DNA of 64,000 bases from Williamsia soli (GTDB lineage: Bacteria > Actinomycetota > Actinomycetes > Mycobacteriales > Mycobacteriaceae): the NCBI RefSeq assembly GCF_017377795.1, contig NZ_JAFRDR010000010.1, positions 62,001 to 126,000 on the forward strand, written 5' to 3'. Below, in pieces: positions 52,603 to 60,297 of this stretch. The number at the start of each line of letters is the position of its first letter. Within the stretch, counting starts at the first letter, position 1. The translations under genes and the position numbers were made by a program. A model generated the notes under the pieces. It did no database searches. It was not told the origin of the DNA and saw nothing but the letters and a program-made list of their open reading frames with translations.

Positions 52603-52801
52603 ATTGCATGCAATCACTTTTCTGTTGCGCTGGTGTTAAGCAGCGAGGGATCCTTCGTTCGGATCGGGCGAATTGCAGATATAAACGGTGTTTTGCCAGG
52701 ATCGTCGGCGCTGATGTCATCAAGTTGTAACGTGCTGCAACGAAATCGTCATGCATGTAATAAATGATTGAAAGCGTTCGAAGGCCAGTGTGTTGCATGT
52801 A
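52603..52801. promoter_or_regulatory. Repeated GCATGC-like motifs in the divergent promoter
   Basis: ATTGCATGCAAT (52603-52614) is a perfect palindrome. ATGCATGTAAT (52751-52761) and TTGCATGTAT (52793-52802 region) are partial matches on related symmetry. They lie on both sides of the AT-rich 248-bp gap between the receptor and ATPase starts and are candidate sites for the cluster's GntR regulator. Confidence 0.55.
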
Positions 52802-52824
52802 TAGCCGAGATCTTGGAGATGACG

Positions 52825-53631
52825 ATGAAACTAGCCGACACGACGCGGGGAATCGACGCTCGACGGCTCACCAAGGATCTGCAGATGGTGTTCGCAGATG
52901 TGGTGAAGCAGTTCGACACCGGAACCGTTGCCATCGAGAAGGCGGACCTTGAAGTGCGGCGCGGCGATTTCGTCGCTGTCGTGGGGCCTTCTGGCTGCGG
53001 CAAATCGACCCTGCTGCGCATGGCCGCCGGCCTGGAGAGTCCCACCGAGGGCTCGGTGGCAGTGGCGGCGGATTCGGTGGGATTCATCTTCCAGGAACCG
53101 ACTCTGCTCCCGTGGCGCAACGTCCGCGCCAACGTGGAGCTGTCGGCAGAACTGAGAGGGGGTGAATCCAAACGGGACCGACGAGGTAACCGGGCACACT
53201 ACAAACGTCGTGCTGCGGAGGCCATCTCAGCCGTCGGCCTCGATCAGTTCGCCGATCAGTTGCCGAACGCGCTGTCCGGTGGCATGAAGATGCGGGTGTC
53301 GCTGGCGCGAGCGCTCACGTTGTCTCCGGACATCATGCTGCTCGACGAGCCGTTCGGTGCCCTGGACGAGATGACCCGCCTCGAGATGCAGGTGGAGTTG
53401 CAAAGGCTCTACACGACAAGGAAGTTCACCTCGATGTTCATCACCCATTCGGTCACCGAAGCGGTCTATCTCGCGAACAAGGTGGTCGTCATGACCCATC
53501 GGCCGGGAAGGATCGCAGCTGTGATCGACATCGACCTGCCCTACCCTCGCGTTCCGGAACTGCGCTTCGACCCGACGTTCACCGACTACGTGTCCGACAT
53601 CTCGGCGACCCTGCACGGGAGTATCCGATGA
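52825..53631 (+). CDS. ABC-importer ATPase (NitT/TauT type)
   Basis: 268 residues from ATG 52825, where GGAG has 6-nt spacing; ATG 52819 is the alternative. Walker A GPSGCGKST near residue 55, signature LSGGMKMRVSLARAL, Walker B IMLLDEPFGALDE, then H-loop FITHSVTEA. It couples ATP hydrolysis to the permease gene that overlaps its stop (ATGA). Confidence 0.93.
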   Translation: MKLADTTRGIDARRLTKDLQMVFADVVKQFDTGTVAIEKADLEVRRGDFVAVVGPSGCGKSTLLRMAAGLESPTEGSVAVAADSVGFIFQEPTLLPWRNVRANVELSAELRGGESKRDRRGNRAHYKRRAAEAISAVGLDQFADQLPNALSGGMKMRVSLARALTLSPDIMLLDEPFGALDEMTRLEMQVELQRLYTTRKFTSMFITHSVTEAVYLANKVVVMTHRPGRIAAVIDIDLPYPRVPELRFDPTFTDYVSDISATLHGSIR

Positions 53632-54512
53632 CTCTCAACGCCACCCTCGGCCTCCCTGCCCGGATCCGCCCACGCAGCAAGGCGACGGTCGGGCCCGGGG
53701 CCCGTAGCCGAAACAGCCGTCGACTCCGGGGATTCGGAGCCGCACTGCTCTATCCGCTGTTGTCGCTGATCGGCGCTCTCGCGGCGTGGTCTGCGGTCAG
53801 CTACTGGGTACTCGCGCCCGAGCGGAGGTTCCTGCTGCCACCGCCGTCGGAGGTGCTGAGCAACTCGCTGATGGACTGGACTCACCTGCAGCCCATGCTG
53901 GAGGCGCTCGCCGTCACGGCGCAGGTGGCGCTGGTGGGATTCCTGGTGGCGGTGGTGGTCGGGGTCGGGACGGGCGTCCTCATGAGTCAGGCCAAGTGGA
54001 TCGAGCGCATCATCTACCCGTACGCCGTGGTGATCCAGGTGATCCCGATCCTGGCGATCGTGCCGCTGATCGGAGTGTGGTTCGGGTACGGGATGTCCTC
54101 GCGCACACTGGTGTGCGTTCTCATCGCAGCCTTCCCCATCATCACCAACACGCACTTCGGAATCCGGTCGGTGGACCGGAGTCTGCACGAACTGTTCGCC
54201 CTCTCGCATGCTTCGCGCTGGGACCGTCTGGTCAAGCTCGAATTGCGCGCGGCCCTTCCGACCATTCTGACCGGGATCCGCACCGCATCCGGACTGGTGG
54301 TGGTGGGTGCGATCATCGGCGACATGTTCTTCGCCAAGGGCAAGCCCGGCATCGGCACGCTTCTCGACGTGTACCGCGGTCGCCTCCAATCCGACGACCT
54401 GATCGCCGCCATCGTGCTCGCGTCGCTGTTCGGCGTCGCCGTGTTCGCGCTGATGGGCCTGGTGTCGAAGGCCGCGGTCGGCAGTTGGCACGAATCCTCC
54501 GGCAAATCCTGA
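53628..54512 (+). CDS. ABC-importer permease
   Basis: 294 residues, about six helices; a basic N-terminus (RIRPRSKATVGPGARSRNSR) precedes them. EAA-type loop near residue 195 (ELFALSHASRWDRLVKLELRAALPT). BPD_transp_1 domain of the NitT/TauT group. Start overlaps the ATPase stop. The dioxygenase (2) gene follows after 43 bp. Confidence 0.92.
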   Translation: MTLNATLGLPARIRPRSKATVGPGARSRNSRRLRGFGAALLYPLLSLIGALAAWSAVSYWVLAPERRFLLPPPSEVLSNSLMDWTHLQPMLEALAVTAQVALVGFLVAVVVGVGTGVLMSQAKWIERIIYPYAVVIQVIPILAIVPLIGVWFGYGMSSRTLVCVLIAAFPIITNTHFGIRSVDRSLHELFALSHASRWDRLVKLELRAALPTILTGIRTASGLVVVGAIIGDMFFAKGKPGIGTLLDVYRGRLQSDDLIAAIVLASLFGVAVFALMGLVSKAAVGSWHESSGKS

Positions 54513-54555
54513 ACACCAGCGAATCCTGAACATCGAGAAGAAGAGACAATCCGCA

Positions 54556-55611
54556 ATGACCGCGAATCACTTTCACGTACCCACCATCGACATCGGCCCG
54601 TATCTCACCGGACGGAGCGCAGACACCAGTCCGGAGTGTGCCGCCGTCGCCGCCGAACTCGATTCCGCCTGCCAGGACGTGGGTTTCGTGCAGATCGTCG
54701 GTCACGGAATCGACACCACACTCACCGATGGTCTGGCCGACGCGCTCGACGAGTTCTTCGCGCTGCCGCTGGAGGTGAAGAAGCAGTATCGGCGCGACCC
54801 TTCCACCAACCGCGGATACTCGCCGCCGAAGTCCGAATCGTTGAGCATGAGCCTCGGGATTCACACCGCGAACCAGATGAACGACTTCTACGAGGCGTAC
54901 ACCGTGGGGACCGCGGCCGCGGAATTCGTCGGCCTCGACCTCCCGGACGCGAGCTATGCCGCCAACAACTGGCCGGGGGCAGCTCCTGGTTTCGAGCCGC
55001 GAGTGCGGCGCTATTTTGCCGGCGCCCAGCAGCTGTCGCGGACGTTGATGACTGCGTTCACCGACGCGCTCGGTCTGGAGGCGCACTACTTCGACACCAT
55101 GGTCGACCATTCGATCGAGGTGCTCAAGATGAACAACTATGCGCTGCCCGAGGGTGATACCCGGTTGACCGGTGACCTGCAGGGAATGGGCGCGCACTCG
55201 GATTTCGGGATTCTGACGATCCTTTGGGCCGATCAGGTGCCGGGTCTGCAGGTGCTCGACGCCGATGGCCGGTGGCATGACGTGCAGCCCGCCGACGGTG
55301 CTCTGCTCGTCAACCTCGGCGACGCCATGGCCCGGTGGACCAACGACCGTTGGATGTCGACGATTCACCGGGTAGACCCGCCGGTGGTGAACGGCCAGAT
55401 ACGCAGACGACGATCGGCGGCCTTCTTCTTCGATGGCAATCACGATGCCGTCATCGAGCCACTTCCCGGAACCCTCACCGGCGGTGAGACCGGCTACGCT
55501 CCGATTACGGTGGCAGAGAACATCGCCATGAAGGTGGCCGGTCTGCGGACCGGTGCGGCGCCGACGATCGACCTGCGCGAAACAGCGCGCGTCGCTGCCG
55601 CCGGGAACTAG
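54556..55611 (+). CDS. 2-oxoglutarate/Fe(II) dioxygenase, isopenicillin N synthase family (2)
   Basis: 351 residues. DIOX_N segment CQDVGFVQIVGHGID near residue 36, iron site AHSDFGILTILWAD and IHRVDPPVV, RRSAAFFF for the 2-oxoglutarate carboxylate. Related to enzyme (1) but longer. In this family thymine 7-hydroxylase and other N-heterocycle hydroxylases are known, in line with the deaminase-like hydrolase downstream (inference). Followed by the GntR gene after 21 bp. Confidence 0.9.
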   Translation: MTANHFHVPTIDIGPYLTGRSADTSPECAAVAAELDSACQDVGFVQIVGHGIDTTLTDGLADALDEFFALPLEVKKQYRRDPSTNRGYSPPKSESLSMSLGIHTANQMNDFYEAYTVGTAAAEFVGLDLPDASYAANNWPGAAPGFEPRVRRYFAGAQQLSRTLMTAFTDALGLEAHYFDTMVDHSIEVLKMNNYALPEGDTRLTGDLQGMGAHSDFGILTILWADQVPGLQVLDADGRWHDVQPADGALLVNLGDAMARWTNDRWMSTIHRVDPPVVNGQIRRRRSAAFFFDGNHDAVIEPLPGTLTGGETGYAPITVAENIAMKVAGLRTGAAPTIDLRETARVAAAGN

Positions 55612-55632
55612 ACACGGGACAGGAGCGAGGAC

Positions 55633-56277
55633 GTGGCGTCATCCGAGCGTGCACTGCTCACCGATTCCGTGCACGACGCACTTCAGGAGTTGATCTTCTC
55701 GGGCGAACTGGAGTCGGGCAGCCCGTTGAGTGTCCCGGCGCTGGCTGCGCGGCTCAACGTCAGTCGCACACCCGTGCGGGAAGCGGTGCAACAGCTGATC
55801 TACGAGGGGCTGGCATCGCACACCCGAAACGCGGGAGCCCGTGTCGCGTCGCTCGATGCCGAGACCCTGCGGTCGGTCTTCGAGGTCCGGGAAGTTCTCG
55901 ACGGGCTGGCGGCCTACACCGCGACGCGTACGGCGTCGCACGACACCGTCGCCCAGTTGCGCAAGATGGTGCAGATACAAACCGAGTTGCTCGACGAGCC
56001 GGCAGATCAGCGGCGTGACTCGTCGCTGGACCTGCAATTCCACACGTTGATCCGGGAAACAGCCAACAATCGTCCGTTGGGCGAGGCGCTGTCGAGATTG
56101 GACGGACAGTCCCATCTGTTCCGGTCGGACGTGTGGACCGCCGATCTCAACCGGCGCCTGGCGGTGTCCGAACACGAGCGGATCGTCGCGGCGATCGAGG
56201 CAGGCGACGCAGAGGGTGCCCGGACAGCCGCGTGCGCCCACGTCGCAGGCATCTTCGTGCGTACCCAGCGGGTCTGA
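55633..56277 (+). CDS. GntR-family regulator, FCD type
   Basis: 214 residues. Winged HTH (ELESGSPLSVPALAARLNVS, RTPVREAVQQLIYEGLA), then an all-helical FCD ligand domain (VFEVREVLDGLAAYTATRTA; LDLQFHTLIRETANNRPL). GTG start at 55633 with GGAGCGAGGAC. Likely senses the transported compound or its product. Confidence 0.92.
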   Translation: MASSERALLTDSVHDALQELIFSGELESGSPLSVPALAARLNVSRTPVREAVQQLIYEGLASHTRNAGARVASLDAETLRSVFEVREVLDGLAAYTATRTASHDTVAQLRKMVQIQTELLDEPADQRRDSSLDLQFHTLIRETANNRPLGEALSRLDGQSHLFRSDVWTADLNRRLAVSEHERIVAAIEAGDAEGARTAACAHVAGIFVRTQRV

Positions 56278-56327
56278 GGACCGCTCGAGTCCGGCCTTCG
56301 TGGCCGACCCAAGTCAGGAGTAGATCC

Positions 56328-57572
56328 ATGAAATATGTTCTTCCTCATGCAGTTTCGCGACTTCGCAGCGCGACGCTGCCGGACGGGTCCGTCGTCGACG
56401 TCGATCTGGTCCGCCGCGGTGAGCACGTCGTCGTCTCCGCGGTGCGGGCGACCGATGAGCACACACCTGACGCCGAGGGCAGCGTCGACCTACGCGGCTA
56501 CGTTTTGATGACTGCGCCCGCCGAGCCACACGCACACCTCGACAAGGCGCTGTCCTGGGATGCGCTGCAACCGCCGCTGGGTGATCTGCATGACGCCATC
56601 GCCAACTGGAAGCAAGGGAGTGCGTCCTTCGACGAAGAATCGTTCCGCTCGCGCGCCCGGGAGGCCGCACTTGCGCTGGTGCGCAACGGAACCACTGCTG
56701 TTCGGTCGCACGTCGACATCCTGGCCGGCGACAATCCGCTGCGGGGCATCCGCGCCGTCGTGCGGGTCCGCAACGAGTTGCGGGGTCTGATCGACATCGA
56801 GGTGGTCGCGCTGTGCAAGGTGTACTCGAGCGACGATCTCGTACACGCAGCCCTCGATGCCGGTGCGGACCTCGTCGGAGGGTCGCCGCACAGTGCACCG
56901 GATCCGATCGGTGACCTGAACCGGTTGCTGGACATCGCGGAGGCGAGGGGCGTCGGTGTGGACCTGCACACCGACGAGTTCCTCGAAGGTGACCACCACA
57001 CGATCGCCGCCTTCGCCGACAGGGTGCACGAGTGGCCCGCCGACCGGATCCGCACTGCCGGTCATTGCACCCGGCTCGGGACGATGGAGGCGGGCGAGCT
57101 GAAGGAACTGATTCCCCGCATCGCCGCTAGCGGACTAGGGGTGGTGGCGAACCCGATCACCAACCTCTACCTGCAGGGTCGCGATCACCCGGTGTCGATG
57201 CCCCGCGGTATCACCGCCATCGAACCGTTGCGCGAGGGTGGAGTCTGCGTGGCCGCGGGCGCCGACAACGTGCGCGATCCCTTCAATCCGATCGGTCGCA
57301 GCGACGCCCTGGAGACGGCGGCCCTGACCATCACCGCTGCCCACGTCCGTCCCGAGGTGGCGCTGGCGATGGTGACCGACGATGCGAGGACGGTGATGGG
57401 CCTGCCGCAGGCGGGAGCCAGGGTGGGTGCTCGGGCAGAGTTTCTCGCGGTCCGCGGCACGAGCGTTCTCGACGTGATCGCAAACGCACCTGCCGACCGC
57501 ATCGTCATCCACAACGGCGCCATCGTGTCGGTCAGTGAGACCCGGACCTGGACGGCGACGCCCGCTCTGTAA
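56328..57572 (+). CDS. Cytosine-deaminase-family amidohydrolase
   Basis: 414 residues from ATG 56328 (CAGGAG 8 nt upstream). Metal site residues: His68 and His70 in PAEPHAHLDKAL, His214 and Glu217 in DLHTDE, His246 in TAGHCT, Asp313 in AAGADNVRDPF. These follow the CodA pattern (HxH, HxDE, H, D). It hydrolyses a C-N bond of a cyclic amine or amide; whether cytosine itself is open. Last gene of the locus that contains importer, dioxygenase (2) and GntR. Confidence 0.9.
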   Translation: MKYVLPHAVSRLRSATLPDGSVVDVDLVRRGEHVVVSAVRATDEHTPDAEGSVDLRGYVLMTAPAEPHAHLDKALSWDALQPPLGDLHDAIANWKQGSASFDEESFRSRAREAALALVRNGTTAVRSHVDILAGDNPLRGIRAVVRVRNELRGLIDIEVVALCKVYSSDDLVHAALDAGADLVGGSPHSAPDPIGDLNRLLDIAEARGVGVDLHTDEFLEGDHHTIAAFADRVHEWPADRIRTAGHCTRLGTMEAGELKELIPRIAASGLGVVANPITNLYLQGRDHPVSMPRGITAIEPLREGGVCVAAGADNVRDPFNPIGRSDALETAALTITAAHVRPEVALAMVTDDARTVMGLPQAGARVGARAEFLAVRGTSVLDVIANAPADRIVIHNGAIVSVSETRTWTATPAL

Positions 57573-57592
57573 TCGGCGACGTGGCGATGCAG

Positions 57593-57633
57593 CTCTACCG
57601 GCCAGCTGCAATCTCTGTACCGGCGAGCTGGCA
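57593..57633. repeat. Imperfect direct repeat before the MFS gene
   Basis: CTCTACCGGCCAGCTGCA (57593-57610) is followed by CTCTGTACCGGCGAGCTGG (57613-57631), sharing CTCT, ACCGGC and AGCTG. In the 148-bp gap upstream of the MFS gene; possible regulator half-sites. Confidence 0.35.
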
Positions 57634-57720
57634 TTTCCATCGTCGAACGCGTTGGAACAACGACGCGCCTGGGAGGCTTGTGAGGTGAGTACCCGAGTAC
57701 ACCGAAGAACGAGGTAGGTC

Positions 57721-58947
57721 ATGACCGACGATCGAACGCAGCTCACCGATGACACCGAGATCGCGCGACCGGGGCGTGTGAGAGTGCTGGCGTTCCCGGC
57801 GGTCGTGTACTCGTTCGCAGTGGTGATGATGGGCACCACATTGCCGACTCCGTTGTATCCGGAGTACGAGCGTGAGTTCGGTTTCGGCAGTCTCATGACC
57901 ACCCTCATCTTCGCCACGTATGCAGTCGGTGTGATCGCGGCGCTGATAGGTGTCGGACAGTTCTCGGACACCATCGGCCGCCGCCCGATGCTCTATGCGG
58001 GCGTGGCCCTGTCGTTCGTGAGTGCTGTGCTCTTCCTGATCGGTGGCAGTGTCGAGATCTTGTTCGTGGGCCGACTCGTCTCGGGGTTCTCGGCGGGCAT
58101 CTTCACCAGTACCGCAACGGTCGCCGTCATCGAGGCGGCACCTCGCGGCAGACGCGGGATGGCAACAGCAGTTGCCACTGCGGCCAACATCGGAGGTCTG
58201 GGCCTCGGACCCTTGGTTGCGGGCATGGTCACCGAGTTCGCGCCGTACCCGACCAGGACGATCTTCGTGGTCCACGCGGTGCTCCTGATCATTGCGGGCA
58301 TCGGATTGACGCTGGTTCCCGAGACCGTCAAGGTTCTCAAGGGGGCCCGTCCGACGTTGCAGCGGGTGAGCGTCCCGCCGTCTGTCAGAGGGATATTCAC
58401 CCAGGCGGCGGTCGGTGCGGTCGCGGGGTTTGCCGTCGCAGGTCTGTTCACTGCGGTGGCACCCAACTTCATGGCGAGCGTTCTGGACGTCTCTTCTCCG
58501 ACGATCACGGGACTCGTGGTGTTCGTTCTCTTCGCGACGTCGGCGCTGACACAGATTCTGACGTCCAAGGCACCGGTTCGGGCGTCCCTGCTCTGGGGCT
58601 ATATCGGGCTGGTCGCGGGGATGACGGTGCTCATCGTGAGCCTGGAGACGGCGTCGCTCGCGGGACTCGTCGTGGGTGCGATGATCGCCGGCGCCAGTCA
58701 GGGACTGCTGTTCAGCAAGGGCATCGCGGCGATCGCAGCGCGGGTGGAGCCCCACCGCAAAGCCGACGCGACGTCCGCGTACTTCGTCCTCGCCTACCTG
58801 GCGATCTCTGTGCCGATCATCGCGGTCGGGTTCGCCGCCGAGGCATGGACGCTGACCACAGCCGGTGTTGCGTTCTCGGGTGTCATCGCGGCGCTGGCGG
58901 TCGGCGCCCTCGTGGCACTGCTGACCCGATCGAAAGACGCGATCTGA
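57721..58947 (+). CDS. MFS transporter
   Basis: 408 residues, 12 helices. The loop 2-3 motif reads GQFSDTIGRRPML (GxxxDxxGRR). N-terminal PAVVYSFAVVMMGTTLPTPL. Drug- or metabolite-type exporter; substrate unknown. AGGTAGGTC precedes the ATG. Its stop abuts the stop of the convergent trans-sulfuration enzyme with no gap. Confidence 0.9.
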   Translation: MTDDRTQLTDDTEIARPGRVRVLAFPAVVYSFAVVMMGTTLPTPLYPEYEREFGFGSLMTTLIFATYAVGVIAALIGVGQFSDTIGRRPMLYAGVALSFVSAVLFLIGGSVEILFVGRLVSGFSAGIFTSTATVAVIEAAPRGRRGMATAVATAANIGGLGLGPLVAGMVTEFAPYPTRTIFVVHAVLLIIAGIGLTLVPETVKVLKGARPTLQRVSVPPSVRGIFTQAAVGAVAGFAVAGLFTAVAPNFMASVLDVSSPTITGLVVFVLFATSALTQILTSKAPVRASLLWGYIGLVAGMTVLIVSLETASLAGLVVGAMIAGASQGLLFSKGIAAIAARVEPHRKADATSAYFVLAYLAISVPIIAVGFAAEAWTLTTAGVAFSGVIAALAVGALVALLTRSKDAI

Positions 58948-60150
58948 TCAGCTGATCGACTCGTCGAGCGCGCCGCGTAGATCGGCGATGATGTCGGACG
59001 GGTCCTCGAGGCCGATCGAGAACCGCAGGTGACCCCACGTCCGGAAGGTCTCCGGGTACGCCGCAACGCGGGGGCCGTCGGTACCCACGTGCACGATCAG
59101 CGACTCGTCGTGGCCGAGGGAGACCGCGGAGGTGATCATTCGTAGATTGGCGACGAAGCGGTTCTGGGTGTCGGGGTCACCGCGCACCGCAAAAGCCATC
59201 ATCGCCCCGAAACCGCGGTCACCGAATTGCCGGACCGCGACGTCGTGCTGCGGATGTGACGGCAGCCCGGGGTAGGCCACATAGGCGACCCGCTCGTCGG
59301 CCTCGAGGAACTCGGCCACCTGCCGGGCCGACTCGAGGTGGCGGGCCAACCGCAGCGGCAGGGTGATGGCGCCGCGACTGATCAGCCACGCGTTGAACGG
59401 CGAGATCACCCCTCCCACATCGACCATCGCGTTCGACTTGATGGGCGAGATCAATTCTCGCCTGCCCACCACTGCACCGCCCATCGCGTCTCCGTGACCG
59501 TTGTAATACTTCGTCAACGAGTGGATCACGAGATCTGCCCCGTCGGCGATCGGCCGATAGAGCGGCGGCGGGGTGAACGTGGAGTCCACAGACAACAGGG
59601 CACCGCCGGCATGCGCGATGTCGGCGACGGCGGCGATGTCGGTCACCTTGGTCGTCGGGTTGGCGATGGCCTCGACGTGCACGAGTGTGGTGGTGGGGCG
59701 CATCGCCGCCCGTACCGCGCCCGGATCGGACGCGTCGACGAACGTGGCCTCGATGCCATACTTCTGCGGCAGCAATTCGGTGAACAACCGCCACGTCGCC
59801 TCGTAGGTGACGTCGGCCACGACGATGTGGTCGCCGGTGCTCAGGTACGTGAAGAACACCGCGTGGAGCGCAGCGACTCCGGACGCGAGCACCACCGCAT
59901 CCTCTGCCTCCTCGAGGGCGGCGAGTTTGTCTTGCAGAGCAATCTGATTGGCGCCCGAGTTGCGGGTGTAGAGCGGAATGTCGGTGCCCGACCAGCTGAC
60001 GTTCGACGGATCATCAGGCAACGCATAGGAATTGGCCATGACGATGGGCGTGCGAATTGCTCCGGAACCTCGGTCGACGCTGTTACCGGCATGCACGGCG
60101 CGACTGCCGAAGGCCAACGTGGACGGGATCTCGTTATCTGGGCGGGACAT
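58948..60150 (-). CDS. PLP-dependent Cys/Met metabolism enzyme (cystathionine gamma-synthase family)
   Basis: 400 residues. PLP lysine in VIHSLTKYYNGHGDAMGG near residue 210, preceded by the conserved DSTFTPPPLYRP. ASGVAALHAVFFTYLSTGDH near residue 93 is the cofactor phosphate region. May be cystathionine synthase, gamma-lyase, or methionine gamma-lyase; active-site detail is not decisive. Its neighbours give no sulfur-pathway partners. Confidence 0.88.
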   Translation of the reverse strand: MSRPDNEIPSTLAFGSRAVHAGNSVDRGSGAIRTPIVMANSYALPDDPSNVSWSGTDIPLYTRNSGANQIALQDKLAALEEAEDAVVLASGVAALHAVFFTYLSTGDHIVVADVTYEATWRLFTELLPQKYGIEATFVDASDPGAVRAAMRPTTTLVHVEAIANPTTKVTDIAAVADIAHAGGALLSVDSTFTPPPLYRPIADGADLVIHSLTKYYNGHGDAMGGAVVGRRELISPIKSNAMVDVGGVISPFNAWLISRGAITLPLRLARHLESARQVAEFLEADERVAYVAYPGLPSHPQHDVAVRQFGDRGFGAMMAFAVRGDPDTQNRFVANLRMITSAVSLGHDESLIVHVGTDGPRVAAYPETFRTWGHLRFSIGLEDPSDIIADLRGALDESIS

Positions 60151-60297
60151 CGCATCAGGTTACAACCGGTTGAGAAGCGCCCGGATACCCAGAACCCACG
60201 CCACACAATCGAGAATGTAGTCGAAACAGACATAACGGGCAATCGTTGCAAGTGTCACAAAACGGGCTTCGTTACCGAAATCTAAGCTGTTGTTAAC

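Noticed and set aside
53586-55443. Two long minus-strand frames opposite the ABC permease and dioxygenase (2)
   Set aside because: Antisense to well-supported genes; Arg/His/Gln-rich shadow composition typical of high-GC DNA.
50408-55611. Penicillin-type biosynthesis from two IPNS-family enzymes
   Set aside because: No ACV synthetase or other beta-lactam pathway gene is present; the importer and amidohydrolase point to catabolism.
57595-58755. 386-codon minus-strand frame opposite the MFS gene
   Set aside because: Shadow of the MFS coding strand; charged, low-diversity translation without motifs.
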